A DNA stretch of 64,000 nt from the NCBI GenBank assembly GCA_905221375.1, contig CAJNCY010000006.1, positions 103,943 through 167,942 of the forward strand, read 5' to 3'. Shown here in pieces: positions 37,219 to 45,895 of this stretch. Made by a program: the position numbers and the translations under genes. Numbering within the stretch: position 1 is the first letter of the stretch; each line of letters begins with the position of its first letter. The notes under the pieces are model-generated. The model searched no databases, had not been told where the DNA came from, and saw only the letters and a program-made list of their open reading frames with translations. The stretch comes from a bacterium. Its GTDB lineage: Bacteria; Bacillota; Bacilli; Lactobacillales; Streptococcaceae.

Positions 37219-37248
37219 ACATTTCAGAACGAAATAATGACATTTCAG
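37219..37248 (+). promoter_or_regulatory. ComE/BlpR-like direct repeat
   Basis: ACATTTCAG occurs twice (37219-37227 and 37240-37248) with exactly 12 bases between, the geometry of ComE/BlpR-type response-regulator sites. A plus-strand TATAAT at 37291-37296 lies 42 bases downstream, pointing toward gor. The efflux promoter lies 25 bases away on the other strand. Confidence 0.5.
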
Positions 37249-37438
37249 GATTCACTTATTGTTCGGAATTTATTTTTATTGTACTAGTTATATAATACAC
37301 TTTATTTTCCCTTTTTGCAAGCCTTTTCTTTAAATTTTTTGAACGTAGCAGATTTTTGCAATCACATCAAAAAAAAGATAGAATATGACTATCAAAAAAT
37401 GACACTCTACTATTTAGAAGAGTACAAAGGAGTTTTCA

Positions 37439-38785
37439 ATGAGAGAATACGATATCATTGCTATCGGTGGAGGTAGCGGAGGAATTGCTACCATGAACCG
37501 TGCTGGTGAACACGGAGCCAAAGCGGCCGTTATTGAGGAAAAGAAACTAGGTGGAACCTGCGTCAACGTCGGATGTGTTCCTAAAAAAATCATGTGGTAC
37601 GGGGCACAAATCGCTGAGACTTTCCATCAATTTGGAGAAGACTACGGCTTTAAGACTACTGATCTTAACTTTGACTTTGCAACCCTACGTCGCAATCGTG
37701 AAGCCTACATTGATCGCGCTCGTTCTTCTTATGATGGCAGTTTTAAACGCAACGGTGTAGACTTGATTGAAGGTCATGCTGAATTTGTAGATTCTCATAC
37801 TGTCAGCGTAAATGGTGAACTGATTCGTGCTAAACATATCGTGATTGCTACTGGTGCCCATCCAAGTATTCCAAATATTCCTGGTGCTGAGCTAGGTGGC
37901 TCTTCTGACGATGTATTTGCTTGGGAAGAATTGCCAGAGTCAGTTGCCATTCTAGGCGCTGGTTATATCGCCGTTGAATTGGCTGGCGTACTCCACACTT
38001 TCGGTGTCAAGACAGACCTCTTTGTTCGCCGCGATCGTCCTTTACGTGGTTTTGACTCTTACATCGTTGAAGGTCTGGTCAAGGAAATGGAAAGAACAAA
38101 CTTGCCACTTCATACTCACAAAGTCCCTGTCAAGTTAGAAAAAACGGCTGAAGGCATTACTATTCATTTTGAAGATGGTACTAGTCACACAGCTAGCCAA
38201 GTTATCTGGGCTACTGGTCGCCGTCCAAACGTTAAGGGATTGCAACTTGAAAAAGCTGGAGTAACTCTGAACGAACGTGGCTTTATCCAAGTGGATGAAT
38301 ACCAAAATACTGTTGTTGAAGGAATCTACGCTCTAGGTGATGTAACAGGCGAAAAAGAACTAACTCCAGTTGCTATCAAGGCTGGACGTACTTTATCTGA
38401 ACGTCTCTTTAACGGAAAAACAACTGCAAAAATGGACTACTCAACTATTCCAACTGTTGTCTTTTCACACCCTGCTATCGGAACTGTTGGCTTGACAGAA
38501 GAACAAGCTATTAAAGAATACGGTCAAGACCAAATCAAGGTTTATAAATCAAGCTTTACGTCTATGTACTCTGCTTGCACTTACAACCGTCAAGAAACTC
38601 GTTTCAAATTGATCACAGCTGGTTCAGAAGAAAAAGTTGTCGGACTTCATGGAATTGGCTACGGCGTTGATGAAATGATTCAAGGATTTGCCGTTGCTAT
38701 CAAAATGGGAGCAACCAAAGCAGACTTTGATGCAACTGTGGCGATTCACCCAACTGCATCTGAAGAATTTGTAACTATGCGTTAA
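37439..38785 (+). CDS. gor: Glutathione-disulfide reductase
   Basis: Gor is the NADPH-dependent flavoprotein that reduces oxidised glutathione, important for oxidative stress tolerance in streptococci that import glutathione. The 448 residues show FAD-binding [13 protein letters not shown], redox Cys41/Cys46 in [19 protein letters not shown], the [11 protein letters not shown] motif and the C-terminal active-site His in [14 protein letters not shown] lies ahead of the ATG. The leader is about 140 bases if transcription starts at the plus-strand promoter near 37303. Confidence 0.95.
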   Translation: MREYDIIAIGGGSGGIATMNRAGEHGAKAAVIEEKKLGGTCVNVGCVPKKIMWYGAQIAETFHQFGEDYGFKTTDLNFDFATLRRNREAYIDRARSSYDGSFKRNGVDLIEGHAEFVDSHTVSVNGELIRAKHIVIATGAHPSIPNIPGAELGGSSDDVFAWEELPESVAILGAGYIAVELAGVLHTFGVKTDLFVRRDRPLRGFDSYIVEGLVKEMERTNLPLHTHKVPVKLEKTAEGITIHFEDGTSHTASQVIWATGRRPNVKGLQLEKAGVTLNERGFIQVDEYQNTVVEGIYALGDVTGEKELTPVAIKAGRTLSERLFNGKTTAKMDYSTIPTVVFSHPAIGTVGLTEEQAIKEYGQDQIKVYKSSFTSMYSACTYNRQETRFKLITAGSEEKVVGLHGIGYGVDEMIQGFAVAIKMGATKADFDATVAIHPTASEEFVTMR

Positions 38786-38832
38786 TCGAAATAAAAGAAG
38801 CAGAGCAAAAAACACTTCTAAATATCAAAAAT

Positions 38833-38872
38833 CGAGTATTGCCGTAGTTGGAGATACTCGTTTTCTTATGTT
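38833..38872 (+). terminator. gor terminator
   Basis: CGAGTAT and ATACTCG pair across a 14-base loop, followed by TTTTCTTATGTTTT. Confidence 0.65.
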
Positions 38873-38950
38873 TTATTTTATAGTATGTTGAAATAAGATA
38901 TGCAAAAATCAATTAACAAACCATAACAAAATATAAGGATTATAACACAA

Positions 38951-39451
38951 TCATTTATTCTTTTCTTTAAAAGATTCATATATTTTTTTATATAACTCTT
39001 TCATATCTTTTTTCTGAGAATTCAACTCTTCACTACCGTAGTCAAAATTTGCTACTACAAATCCCTCGTCAGCATTAGAAAAAGTAAAAAATTCTATTCC
39101 AATGAGTTTATTATGCTTAGAGTCCTCAATAGTGTCTCCTAAATTATTATTAAATTGCTTCACTTCTTCTTCACGAACTCCGAACCCCGCAGCAGCTCCA
39201 TTTGCAATGATGTTTGAAAATACTTCTTCTGAAGACGCTACTTCTTTCACAGTTATGATATATGTAGCTTCTTCCGTTTCTACTTGTTTCACTTTATTCC
39301 ATTTTTCTGTATCACTAGAAGAAAGCGTATAGACTATTAACTCCAGTGTTGGTTTATTGGTATTTTCTTTTGTGATCATTTGTTTTCCAAAGAAGAAAAT
39401 GGCAAGCATTCCAGCTACAAAGATCAAAGCAATATAAATTATCTTTTTCAT
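38951..39451 (-). CDS. Membrane-anchored protein of the bacteriocin locus
   Basis: The 166 residues begin with one transmembrane or signal segment (KKIIYIALIFVAGMLAIFFFG); the rest is an acidic extracellular domain with KWNKVKQVETEEATYIITVKE and a C-terminal Lys-rich helix. Its start overlaps the stop of the ATPase gene (ATGA), so it is the last gene of the bacteriocin-associated operon. I do not recognise the domain. An accessory immunity or sensing role is conjecture from position. Confidence 0.7.
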   Translation of the reverse strand: MKKIIYIALIFVAGMLAIFFFGKQMITKENTNKPTLELIVYTLSSSDTEKWNKVKQVETEEATYIITVKEVASSEEVFSNIIANGAAAGFGVREEEVKQFNNNLGDTIEDSKHNKLIGIEFFTFSNADEGFVVANFDYGSEELNSQKKDMKELYKKIYESFKEKNK

Positions 39452-40071
39452 ACATTATCCCCTATATCTTTCATATCAATGATCACATCAACTTCGTTAT
39501 AGACAGCTGGATCATGCGTCGCTATAATGACATATTTATCTTCATCTCTTTCATTCAATAATAAACGAATAATTTCTTTTCCAATCTCACCATCTAAAGC
39601 TCCTGTAGGCTCATCTGCTAAGATAATTTTACGTGGTTTCATTAACATTCTGGCAATAGCTACACGTTGAGCCTGCCCTCCAGACAATTCATATATTTTT
39701 TGATGTAAATAGTCACTTGACAGTCCTACTTTTTCAAGTACATCAGTTATTGTTTTTTTGTCTTTAGTGATAAGTTTCAAATTATCATATACTGTTTTGT
39801 TATCTATTAAAGAATAATTCTGAAATACATATCCAACAGTATTTTTAAAAAAAGTTCTTTCTTTTATCTTCCAAATATCTTGTTTATCAACTAAAACATT
39901 CCCACTGTCAATTTTTTCTAATCTTCCTATAATATTAAGAAGGGTACTTTTACCAGAGCCAGAACCTCCAATCAATGCATAACTTTTTCCAGATTCAAAT
40001 TTTAAATTTAAGTCTGTAAAGATCTTTTTTGAGCCGAAACTTTTTGAAACGTTCAAAAGGTCAATTGTCAT
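39448..40071 (-). CDS. ABC transporter ATP-binding protein of the bacteriocin locus
   Basis: The 207-residue ATPase has Walker A GGSGSGKST at 35-43, LSGGQAQRVAIARMLM signature and ILADEPTGALDGEIG Walker B, i.e. the LolD/SalX group often associated with bacteriocin immunity or export. It overlaps the DUF1430 gene by four bases and pairs with that membrane protein. Confidence 0.88.
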   Translation of the reverse strand: MTIDLLNVSKSFGSKKIFTDLNLKFESGKSYALIGGSGSGKSTLLNIIGRLEKIDSGNVLVDKQDIWKIKERTFFKNTVGYVFQNYSLIDNKTVYDNLKLITKDKKTITDVLEKVGLSSDYLHQKIYELSGGQAQRVAIARMLMKPRKIILADEPTGALDGEIGKEIIRLLLNERDEDKYVIIATHDPAVYNEVDVIIDMKDIGDNV

Positions 40072-42050
40072 GTTTCATCTCCTTTTAAAATTTTAGTGTA
40101 GCTTTCAGATAATTTTCTAAAACTCATGATTATTGACAACATCAAAACGAGCAGAGAAGCAAGACCAATATATAGCAACTCTATTTGACCTGTCATAAGA
40201 AATGTAAATAGGATAACGATTGTAATAGTCATCATAAAATACTTGAGACTTGAAATTGCTATATATGTTTTTGACAGACCTAAAATGATTTTCTTCACAT
40301 ATTCATTCTGTTTTAGGGTAATATAAAGTTGGACATATTGATAAATGAGTATAAAGACAATACTGTAAATTATCTTCTGCAAAATTTGTGAAAGTAGAAT
40401 TTGGTGCTCTAAGGACTGGATCTTTAATTTCACAATTTGGTAAACATCTACTGGATTCATTGAAACATTCAACTGGGTAGCCATTTCATTTATTTTATTT
40501 ACCGCCTCAGGACTAAAAAGAGACTTAGTTGTTATATTACTAGCCAAAGAAAACTTGTTGTTTTCAATCATTTTGTCCGTATCTAACACAACAACAATGT
40601 TATCTGTGCTATCTGCTACACTTGCCATTGGTAAAAGCTCTTTCATTTTATGATTATCATCAGCATCTTCATTGAAATAAAAAATTTTATCACCATCAGG
40701 AATTATTTGTACTGCAATTTCTTCTTTTGTATAGTTTGTTCCAATAAATTGTTCTGCTACAACTGTATTCTCAATAGATTTCTGATTTTCTTTCCATTTC
40801 TCAGGAATATAAATGGTTGCTATCTTATTATCTAAAAGATGATAGTTTGTTCCATTCACTTTATTTTGTAGGTTAGCACCTGTTTGATTGATATAAATCA
40901 ACTCTTTATTTATTTCTGGATTCGTTATTCCGTCATTTTCTAATTGTTTAGAAAAATTTTCCATAACATGTGAAGTTTTCATGAAATCTGGAACATATGC
41001 TGAGGATCGATCTATATATAAATAATCTAAGTTTTTTAAGGAAGCAGCTATCTGTAGATACTGACCATCCGAATCATTAACTTCTCCATTTTTAGTAGAG
41101 TTACTTTCAATTCCAAGGAACTCAATCCTTCTCCAGTCTTTTACTGTGTCCCATGGTACTAAATTCTGTATCTGAATGTTAATACTGGATTGACTACTCT
41201 TTGTTTCTTGTAAAAAAACTCCTGAGATAAGGATAATAATCGAAATAATGGCAAGCCATACGACAAAAATAAGTTTATTTTTTGCCTTGTTTTTAATAAT
41301 TTCAATAGGCTTTTCAACCTGAATCGTCAACCAAAATAAAACAAAGGTGATGAGATCAATGATTTGAAATAGTATAAAATTCGTTAAAATCAGAGAGAAA
41401 AATAACTTAGAACTATAGGTGAAGAAACCATTTCCCAAAAAAGAACTGTAAGAAATCATCAATAAAGCCATCATAATCAGTTCAAAAATAAGAGAAATAC
41501 CATAATCTCTTCTTAGATCGTATACAGGCAATCCCAAAGAACGTCGTATCACTCCTTCTTTAATCTGCTTCGTTCTAACAACAAATAACACAACTAATAA
41601 AGTTAAGTAAATTGAACCCATTAACAGTATTCTTAAAGTTCCAGTAAATTGTAAGATTCCTCCTATATACCAAGGATAAGCCATATATACTGTTTGCAAC
41701 CCCGTCATCGTAAGTGGTTTCAAACTATCTATATCCATTTTCCCAAGGGTGTAATACATCCCTATTATTGGTGTTGACTTTAATTGTTCATTATTTACAT
41801 CATCAAAATTTACATACCTCAACTGACCCGAACTCTGAACGATGGGCTTGTAAATGGTAACCTTTTCCGATTTTGATAAATCACGAACCATTTCGTATAT
41901 TTCGTTATTTGAAAGATTGCTTTTTCCTTGAATAGAAAAAGCACCATCAATTGGTAAAGGTATGGGCATTTCTGTATCGCTAATAGTGACCCAACCAATT
42001 GCAGCAATCAAACAGAAGAAGAATCCAATGATACATAATTTTAATTTCAT
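40068..42050 (-). CDS. Bacteriocin-associated integral membrane protein (DUF1430 type)
   Basis: The 660-residue protein has an N-terminal membrane helix, a cluster of about four helices from residue 140 to 270, a large extracellular domain of about 275-520, and three C-terminal helices at about 540-650. This matches the 7-TM bacteriocin-associated family found next to lactococcin 972-type genes. I start at the ATG two codons inside a possible TTG start. It is probably the immunity or export permease that works with the following ATPase. Both transport and immunity remain inference. Confidence 0.85.
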   Translation of the reverse strand: MKLKLCIIGFFFCLIAAIGWVTISDTEMPIPLPIDGAFSIQGKSNLSNNEIYEMVRDLSKSEKVTIYKPIVQSSGQLRYVNFDDVNNEQLKSTPIIGMYYTLGKMDIDSLKPLTMTGLQTVYMAYPWYIGGILQFTGTLRILLMGSIYLTLLVVLFVVRTKQIKEGVIRRSLGLPVYDLRRDYGISLIFELIMMALLMISYSSFLGNGFFTYSSKLFFSLILTNFILFQIIDLITFVLFWLTIQVEKPIEIIKNKAKNKLIFVVWLAIISIIILISGVFLQETKSSQSSINIQIQNLVPWDTVKDWRRIEFLGIESNSTKNGEVNDSDGQYLQIAASLKNLDYLYIDRSSAYVPDFMKTSHVMENFSKQLENDGITNPEINKELIYINQTGANLQNKVNGTNYHLLDNKIATIYIPEKWKENQKSIENTVVAEQFIGTNYTKEEIAVQIIPDGDKIFYFNEDADDNHKMKELLPMASVADSTDNIVVVLDTDKMIENNKFSLASNITTKSLFSPEAVNKINEMATQLNVSMNPVDVYQIVKLKIQSLEHQILLSQILQKIIYSIVFILIYQYVQLYITLKQNEYVKKIILGLSKTYIAISSLKYFMMTITIVILFTFLMTGQIELLYIGLASLLVLMLSIIMSFRKLSESYTKILKGDET

Positions 42051-42066
42051 AAGCAATTACCATATT

Positions 42067-42100
42067 ACAAGAGACCCTATTTTATAATTGGGTCTCTTGT
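42067..42100 (-). terminator. Hairpin between the bacteriocin gene and DUF1430 gene
   Basis: ACAAGAGACCC and GGGTCTCTTGT form a perfect 11-bp stem. It probably reduces readthrough, giving more toxin than immunity transcript. Confidence 0.7.
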
Positions 42101-42115
42101 TTTCATAAATTATTT

Positions 42116-42453
42116 TTAAAATCTATAATAATCCCAATATGCATTTAATCGAACATCGCTCCAAGATTTTGTAGCACTTGAATATCCCCATCCATAATCT
42201 TGTTTATCCTGAGCTTTAACTGTTCCCCAAAAATTCGTTACTGAAGATTTTGAACCAATATTATCTGGAGAACTAACAAAGTAATTCGAATAACCAGAGT
42301 TATCATTTACACCATATTCCCATACATCAATAATGGGACTTGGAGCAGGGTGTGCTGTAGTTGCACTAACAATACTAGCTACAGTAGCAAAGCTAAAACT
42401 TAAAACACTTGCGACTAGAAAAACAGATGCTTTCTTGTTAATTCTTTTTTCAT
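42116..42453 (-). pseudogene. Lactococcin 972-family bacteriocin precursor, frameshifted at an A6 tract
   Basis: The ATG at 42453 follows AAAGGAGAAGTAAA. Read without correction it gives MKKELTRKHLFF and a stop. With one extra A in the AAAAAA tract (or a -1 slip on AAA-AAA) the frame becomes MKKRINKKASVFLVASVLSF, a clean signal peptide ending near VSA31. A 112-residue precursor results, whose mature part holds DVWEYGVNDNSGYSNYF and a YWDYYRF C-terminus. Trp, Tyr, Gly and Ser richness and the W-x-Y-G-V-N-x-x-S-G-Y-S-N-Y pattern match the lactococcin 972 (streptococcin) family. The neighbouring DUF1430 and ABC genes support this. The frameshift may be true decay, slippage-controlled expression or a sequencing error. 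Confidence 0.8.
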
Positions 42454-42554
42454 TTTACTTCTCCTTTAATTAAAATATTTGATGAAGAATAAGCAACAGT
42501 CCCCTTTTTAGTCCATCCATATTACTTTAATATGAATTGATTATATTTAGGTTT

Positions 42555-42596
42555 TTAATCACCGTTATGGTATCTAGAGTCGTTAAAATATCTCAT
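42555..42596 (-). CDS. Putative 13-residue leader peptide
   Basis: ATG to TAA encodes MRYFNDSRYHNGD. AAAGGAGGGG sits six bases ahead, the strongest ribosome binding site in this region. It lies in the transcribed leader between the promoter and the bacteriocin gene, so it might be a regulatory leader, a signalling peptide or chance. No similar peptide is known to me. Confidence 0.4.
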   Translation of the reverse strand: MRYFNDSRYHNGD

Positions 42597-42626
42597 AACT
42601 ACCCCTCCTTTTAAAATTGAACACAT

Positions 42627-42680
42627 ATAAATGTATCCGTTTACATTTATTAATCTAGCACTTGTTTTTTAGTTTGTCAA
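42627..42680 (-). promoter_or_regulatory. Promoter and operator of the bacteriocin transcript
   Basis: Minus strand TTGACA (42675-42680), 17-base spacer, TAGATT (42652-42657). Immediately downstream is a perfect 9+9-bp inverted repeat ATAAATGTA-N6-TACATTTAT (42627-42650) overlapping the start site, as expected for a repressor site. No candidate regulator is adjacent. Confidence 0.6.
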
Positions 42681-42820
42681 GTATTTATAGTATATTTTTT
42701 ATTTATAAAATGGGATTATCTATAAAACCGATTTACAAATCGATAAAAAACAATTATCAAATTTCTCTTGTCAATAAAATCGGCCGTTACAATTTTTGTT
42801 ACCTTTTCTTAAAAAATAGG

Positions 42821-42881
42821 TTGACAATCATTCCTCTACGAGTATAATAGTTACTATACATAAGAAAAGAGGTTAACTATT
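42821..42881 (+). promoter_or_regulatory. bioY promoter with BirA-like operator
   Basis: TTGACA (42821-42826), 16 bases, TATAAT (42843-42848). AATAGTTAC (42846-42854) and GTTAACTATT (42872-42881) are inverted repeats resembling the BirA site found before biotin genes in Firmicutes, overlapping the -10 and reaching the start codon. Biotin-dependent repression is inferred. Confidence 0.6.
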
Positions 42882-43418
42882 TTGAAAAAAGCTCACGTTT
42901 ATGCTATCCCTGCTATTGGGGCTGCTCTCATTGCTGTATTGGCACAAATCAGCCTTCCAATTGGACCTGTTCCCTTCACTCTGCAAAACTTTGCAATCGG
43001 CTTGATTGCTACTGTCTTCAGACCGAGAGAGGCTCTACTTTCTGTTGGACTTTATCTTCTTCTAGGTGCTATCGGTCTTCCTGTCTTTGCAGGAGGTGGA
43101 GCTGGATTGCAGGTGTTGGTTGGTCCTACTGCAGGCTATCTTTGGTTTTATCTTGTGTACTCTGGACTGACTTCTTCTCTAACAAACAGCAAGAGTGGGA
43201 TTGTGACCATTTTTCTTGCAAACCTCTTGGGTGATGCCCTTGTCTTTGTCGGCGGGATTCTCAGCTTGCATTTCCTAGCTGGAATGACATTTGAAAAAGC
43301 TCTTGTTGTGGGAGTTCTTCCCTTTATCATTCCAGACCTTGGTAAAATTATTGCTATTAGTTTTATTAGCCGTCCATTACTTCAACGCCTTAAAAATCAG
43401 GCTTACTTTACTAACTAA
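42882..43418 (+). CDS. bioY: Biotin transporter substrate-binding subunit BioY
   Basis: BioY is the S component of an ECF-type vitamin importer. The 178 residues show AALIAVLAQISLPIGPVPFTLQNFA and the GGGAGLQVLVGPTAGYL region, the conserved BioY fingerprint, and five to six hydrophobic segments. The start is TTG, set by AAAGAGG upstream. It would recruit the shared EcfAA'T module encoded elsewhere. Confidence 0.93.
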   Translation: MKKAHVYAIPAIGAALIAVLAQISLPIGPVPFTLQNFAIGLIATVFRPREALLSVGLYLLLGAIGLPVFAGGGAGLQVLVGPTAGYLWFYLVYSGLTSSLTNSKSGIVTIFLANLLGDALVFVGGILSLHFLAGMTFEKALVVGVLPFIIPDLGKIIAISFISRPLLQRLKNQAYFTN

Positions 43419-43458
43419 AAAAGGATATCGAGTTGTCATGACTCAGTATCCTTTTCTT
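43419..43458 (+). terminator. bioY terminator
   Basis: AAGGATATCGAGT pairs with ACTCAGTATCCTT with one mismatch and is followed by TTCTTTC. Confidence 0.75.
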
Positions 43459-43472
43459 TCATTTTGAAAACT

Positions 43473-43580
43473 TATACTCTTCGAAAATCAAATTCAAACC
43501 ACGTCAGCTTCGCCTTGCCGTACTCAAGTACTGCCTACAGCTAGCTTCCTAGTTTGCTCTTTGATTTTCATTGAGTATTA
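43473..43580 (+). repeat. BOX element, A-C (no boxB)
   Basis: boxA TATACTCTTCGAAAATCAAA joins directly to boxC, which ends TTTTCATTGAGTATTA. The last bases touch the stop codon of the YdbC-like gene. Confidence 0.9.
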
Positions 43581-43793
43581 GTTGCCTTTAAAGGCATCCA
43601 CCATGGTTTGAAATTCTTCATTTGAGAGAGTAATTCCTTTGCCCATTTTAGTATGGTCTGGACTCCAAGCACGAATATCAAACTTTGCAGGAGCACCATT
43701 AAAGCTCACACGATTGATTTCCTTGGTCCAACCTTTTTCGTTTTCAGAAAGAGTCAACAAGTGCTCTTCGATTTCAAATGTAAATTCTGCCAT
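43578..43793 (-). CDS. YdbC-like PC4-family protein
   Basis: The 71-residue protein (opening MAEFTFEIEEHLLTLSENEK, then KEINRVSFNGAPAKFDIRAW) resembles YdbC/PC4-type single-stranded nucleic-acid-binding proteins. The expected topology is four beta strands and one helix. The role is probably general ssDNA or RNA binding. The gene stands alone with a GGAG ribosome binding site and a BOX element abutting its 3' end. Confidence 0.8.
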   Translation of the reverse strand: MAEFTFEIEEHLLTLSENEKGWTKEINRVSFNGAPAKFDIRAWSPDHTKMGKGITLSNEEFQTMVDAFKGN

Positions 43794-43891
43794 TTTCTTC
43801 TCCTTTTTTAGCTTTCATTTGATTATTCGTAAAATCTTGTAGATTTTAGGAAAATTTTATATAATATTGATATAAAAGAAGGGAGGACACT

Positions 43892-44212
43892 ATGAGACAT
43901 AAATTCCAGCAAGTTCTAGATAAAATACATGACTTTTTAAATGGACATGACCAACCTGACCATACTGAAACCAACTCCCTTACAGCTACTATTGAAGAGG
44001 CTATCCAGAAACAAAGCGCTGTTCACCTTATCTTGTCTGAGGCAAGCTTTACAGGTGACATCATCAAATACGATCAACAGCGCCAGCAAATTATTGTGAA
44101 AAATTTTGCCAAAAATGTGACCCGTATTATCCGTATAAGCGATATTCAACGCCTGCGATTTGTCCCTTCAACTGTCCAAACAGCCCAAAAAAATAGATTT
44201 AAGAAAGAGTGA
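43892..44212 (+). CDS. Conserved hypothetical protein, 106 residues
   Basis: The C-terminal half has alternating beta-type segments (HLILSEASFTGDIIKYDQQRQ, QIIVKNFAKNVTRIIRISDI). This recalls small SH3-like or YolD-type folds, but I cannot assign a family. GGGAGG precedes the ATG. It is divergent from the YdbC gene and convergent with the ATP-cone gene, with a shared terminator. Confidence 0.7.
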   Translation: MRHKFQQVLDKIHDFLNGHDQPDHTETNSLTATIEEAIQKQSAVHLILSEASFTGDIIKYDQQRQQIIVKNFAKNVTRIIRISDIQRLRFVPSTVQTAQKNRFKKE

Positions 44213-44241
44213 GATGTAGTTGCTTCATCCCACTCTTTTTT
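44205..44241. terminator. Terminator after the 106-residue protein gene
   Basis: AAGAGTGAGATG pairs with CATCCCACTCTT with one mismatch, then T6. The left arm overlaps the stop codon. Confidence 0.8.
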
Positions 44242-44242
44242 C

Positions 44243-44581
44243 TTAGCGAACTTGTTCAAAATGTAAATGAACGGCGATATGATCTCCATAACCACTTCTT
44301 TCCAAATCACGTTGTAAACGATAGGAAATGTAGTGTTCTGCAATGGTAATATAACCTGCACCCAGTAAACGATGTTCAACCATAGACTGAATCATGCTAA
44401 TAGTGGCACGTTCAACCTTGGCTTCCTCCAAGTCCAAAACCACTTTCTTAGTGACTTGTGCAAGGTTTTGACGTAAATCATCTGTCAATACATAGACAGT
44501 CTGGGCTGCTTTTAAGATAGCTTGGTAAATCTTATCTGGATTAAATTCAGCAATTTCTCCATCACGTTTGATTACTTGCAT
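44243..44581 (-). CDS. ATP-cone domain protein
   Basis: The 112 residues consist almost entirely of an ATP-cone (MQVIKRDGEIAEFNPDKIYQ to HYISYRLQRDLERSG), the nucleotide-sensing domain found in ribonucleotide reductases and NrdR. There is no catalytic or zinc-ribbon part, so this is a stand-alone ATP-cone rather than NrdR. It follows trmD by 11 bases on the same strand. A regulatory role is inferred. Confidence 0.85.
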   Translation of the reverse strand: MQVIKRDGEIAEFNPDKIYQAILKAAQTVYVLTDDLRQNLAQVTKKVVLDLEEAKVERATISMIQSMVEHRLLGAGYITIAEHYISYRLQRDLERSGYGDHIAVHLHFEQVR

Positions 44582-44592
44582 AGGTATCTCCT

Positions 44593-45312
44593 TTATTCTT
44601 TGTTTTCTTTAATTTCTGCCAGCATTTTTTCTTCTTCTGCTGTCAGTTGATAATGTTCAAGCAAATCCGGTCTGCGTTCATAGGTTTTCTTTAAACTCTC
44701 ATACAGGCGCCACTGACGAATCTTTTCATGGTGTCCACTCATCAGTACATCTGGCACGACCATCCCTCGATAATCATAAGGGCGTGTGTACTGAGGGTAT
44801 TCGAGAAGGCCTGAAGAAAAACTATCATCTTGGTGGCTAGACTCCTTGCCAATCACTTCTGGAATCAGGCGAACCGTCGCATCAATCATGGTCATGGCTG
44901 CCAATTCTCCACCAGTCAGGACATAGTCCCCCAGGGAAATCTCATCTGTCACCAAGGTCTTAATACGTTCATCATACCCTTCGTAGTGACCGCAGATAAA
45001 GATCAGTTCCTCTTCTTGTGCCAAATCCTCAGCATAAGCCTGATCAAACTGCTTGCCAGCTGGGTCTAGGAGAATGACGCGCGGATTTTTCTTTTCAATA
45101 GCATCAAAGGCATCGAAAATGGGTTGGGCTCGGAGCAACATCCCCTGACCGCCTCCGTAGGGCTCATCGTCGACGTGACGGGCCTTTTCAGCATTTTCTC
45201 GAAAATTATGATACTGGATATCCAAGAGCCCTTTTTCACGTGCCTTTCCAACGATTGAGTGCTCTAGCGGAGAAAACATCTCTGGAAAGAGGGTTAAAAT
45301 ATCAATTTTCAT
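44593..45312 (-). CDS. trmD: tRNA (guanine-N1)-methyltransferase
   Basis: TrmD methylates G37 of tRNAs reading CNN codons, preventing frameshifts. The 239-residue SPOUT protein begins [13 protein letters not shown] and carries [14 protein letters not shown] and the trefoil-knot blocks [13 protein letters not shown] and [15 protein letters not shown]. It overlaps rimM by 11 bases, the usual ribosome and tRNA maturation pairing. Confidence 0.97.
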   Translation of the reverse strand: MKIDILTLFPEMFSPLEHSIVGKAREKGLLDIQYHNFRENAEKARHVDDEPYGGGQGMLLRAQPIFDAFDAIEKKNPRVILLDPAGKQFDQAYAEDLAQEEELIFICGHYEGYDERIKTLVTDEISLGDYVLTGGELAAMTMIDATVRLIPEVIGKESSHQDDSFSSGLLEYPQYTRPYDYRGMVVPDVLMSGHHEKIRQWRLYESLKKTYERRPDLLEHYQLTAEEEKMLAEIKENKE

Positions 45313-45820
45313 CGTCTAATCCTTCTAAGATTTCCACATCGACTCGGTTATTCGGAATATCAACATTGAGAATCACTGGTGGGATATAAGGCAATAATAA
45401 ATCACGCTTGCCTTTTCGTTTGACCACCCAGACATCGTTAGCACCTGGTTGCAGGATTTCCTTGATGGTTCCAATCAAGTTATCCCCCTCATAGACTTCC
45501 AAACCGATAATCTCATGATAGTAGAACTCACCATCATCTAAATCGTTTAAATCTTCCTCAGCAACCTTGAGACTATATCCCTTGTACTTTTCAATAGCAT
45601 TGATATGGTACATATCTTTGAATTTAATAATGTCAAAGTTCTTCTGTTTACGGTGGCTAGCGATGGTTACTGTTTGAACAAACTGATCTTTTTCATCAAA
45701 CAAGGCCAGCTCAGCCCCTTTTTTAAAGCGTTCTTCTGCAAAATCCGTCACAGACAAGACTCGCATCTCACCCTGCAACCCCTGCGTATTGACGATTTTC
45801 CCAACATTAAAGTAGTTCAT
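45302..45820 (-). CDS. rimM: Ribosome maturation factor RimM
   Basis: RimM binds S19 and assists maturation of the 30S head. The 172 residues have an N-terminal barrel opening [19 protein letters not shown] and a C-terminal PRC barrel ([19 protein letters not shown] ... [15 protein letters not shown]). It overlaps trmD by 11 bases. Confidence 0.96.
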   Translation of the reverse strand: MNYFNVGKIVNTQGLQGEMRVLSVTDFAEERFKKGAELALFDEKDQFVQTVTIASHRKQKNFDIIKFKDMYHINAIEKYKGYSLKVAEEDLNDLDDGEFYYHEIIGLEVYEGDNLIGTIKEILQPGANDVWVVKRKGKRDLLLPYIPPVILNVDIPNNRVDVEILEGLDDEN

Positions 45821-45895
45821 CTTGTCTCCTGTATCTATTTCTATCCTTTATTTTATCACGTTCCAAGGATTTTCACAAGTTGGATAGTTCCTATC

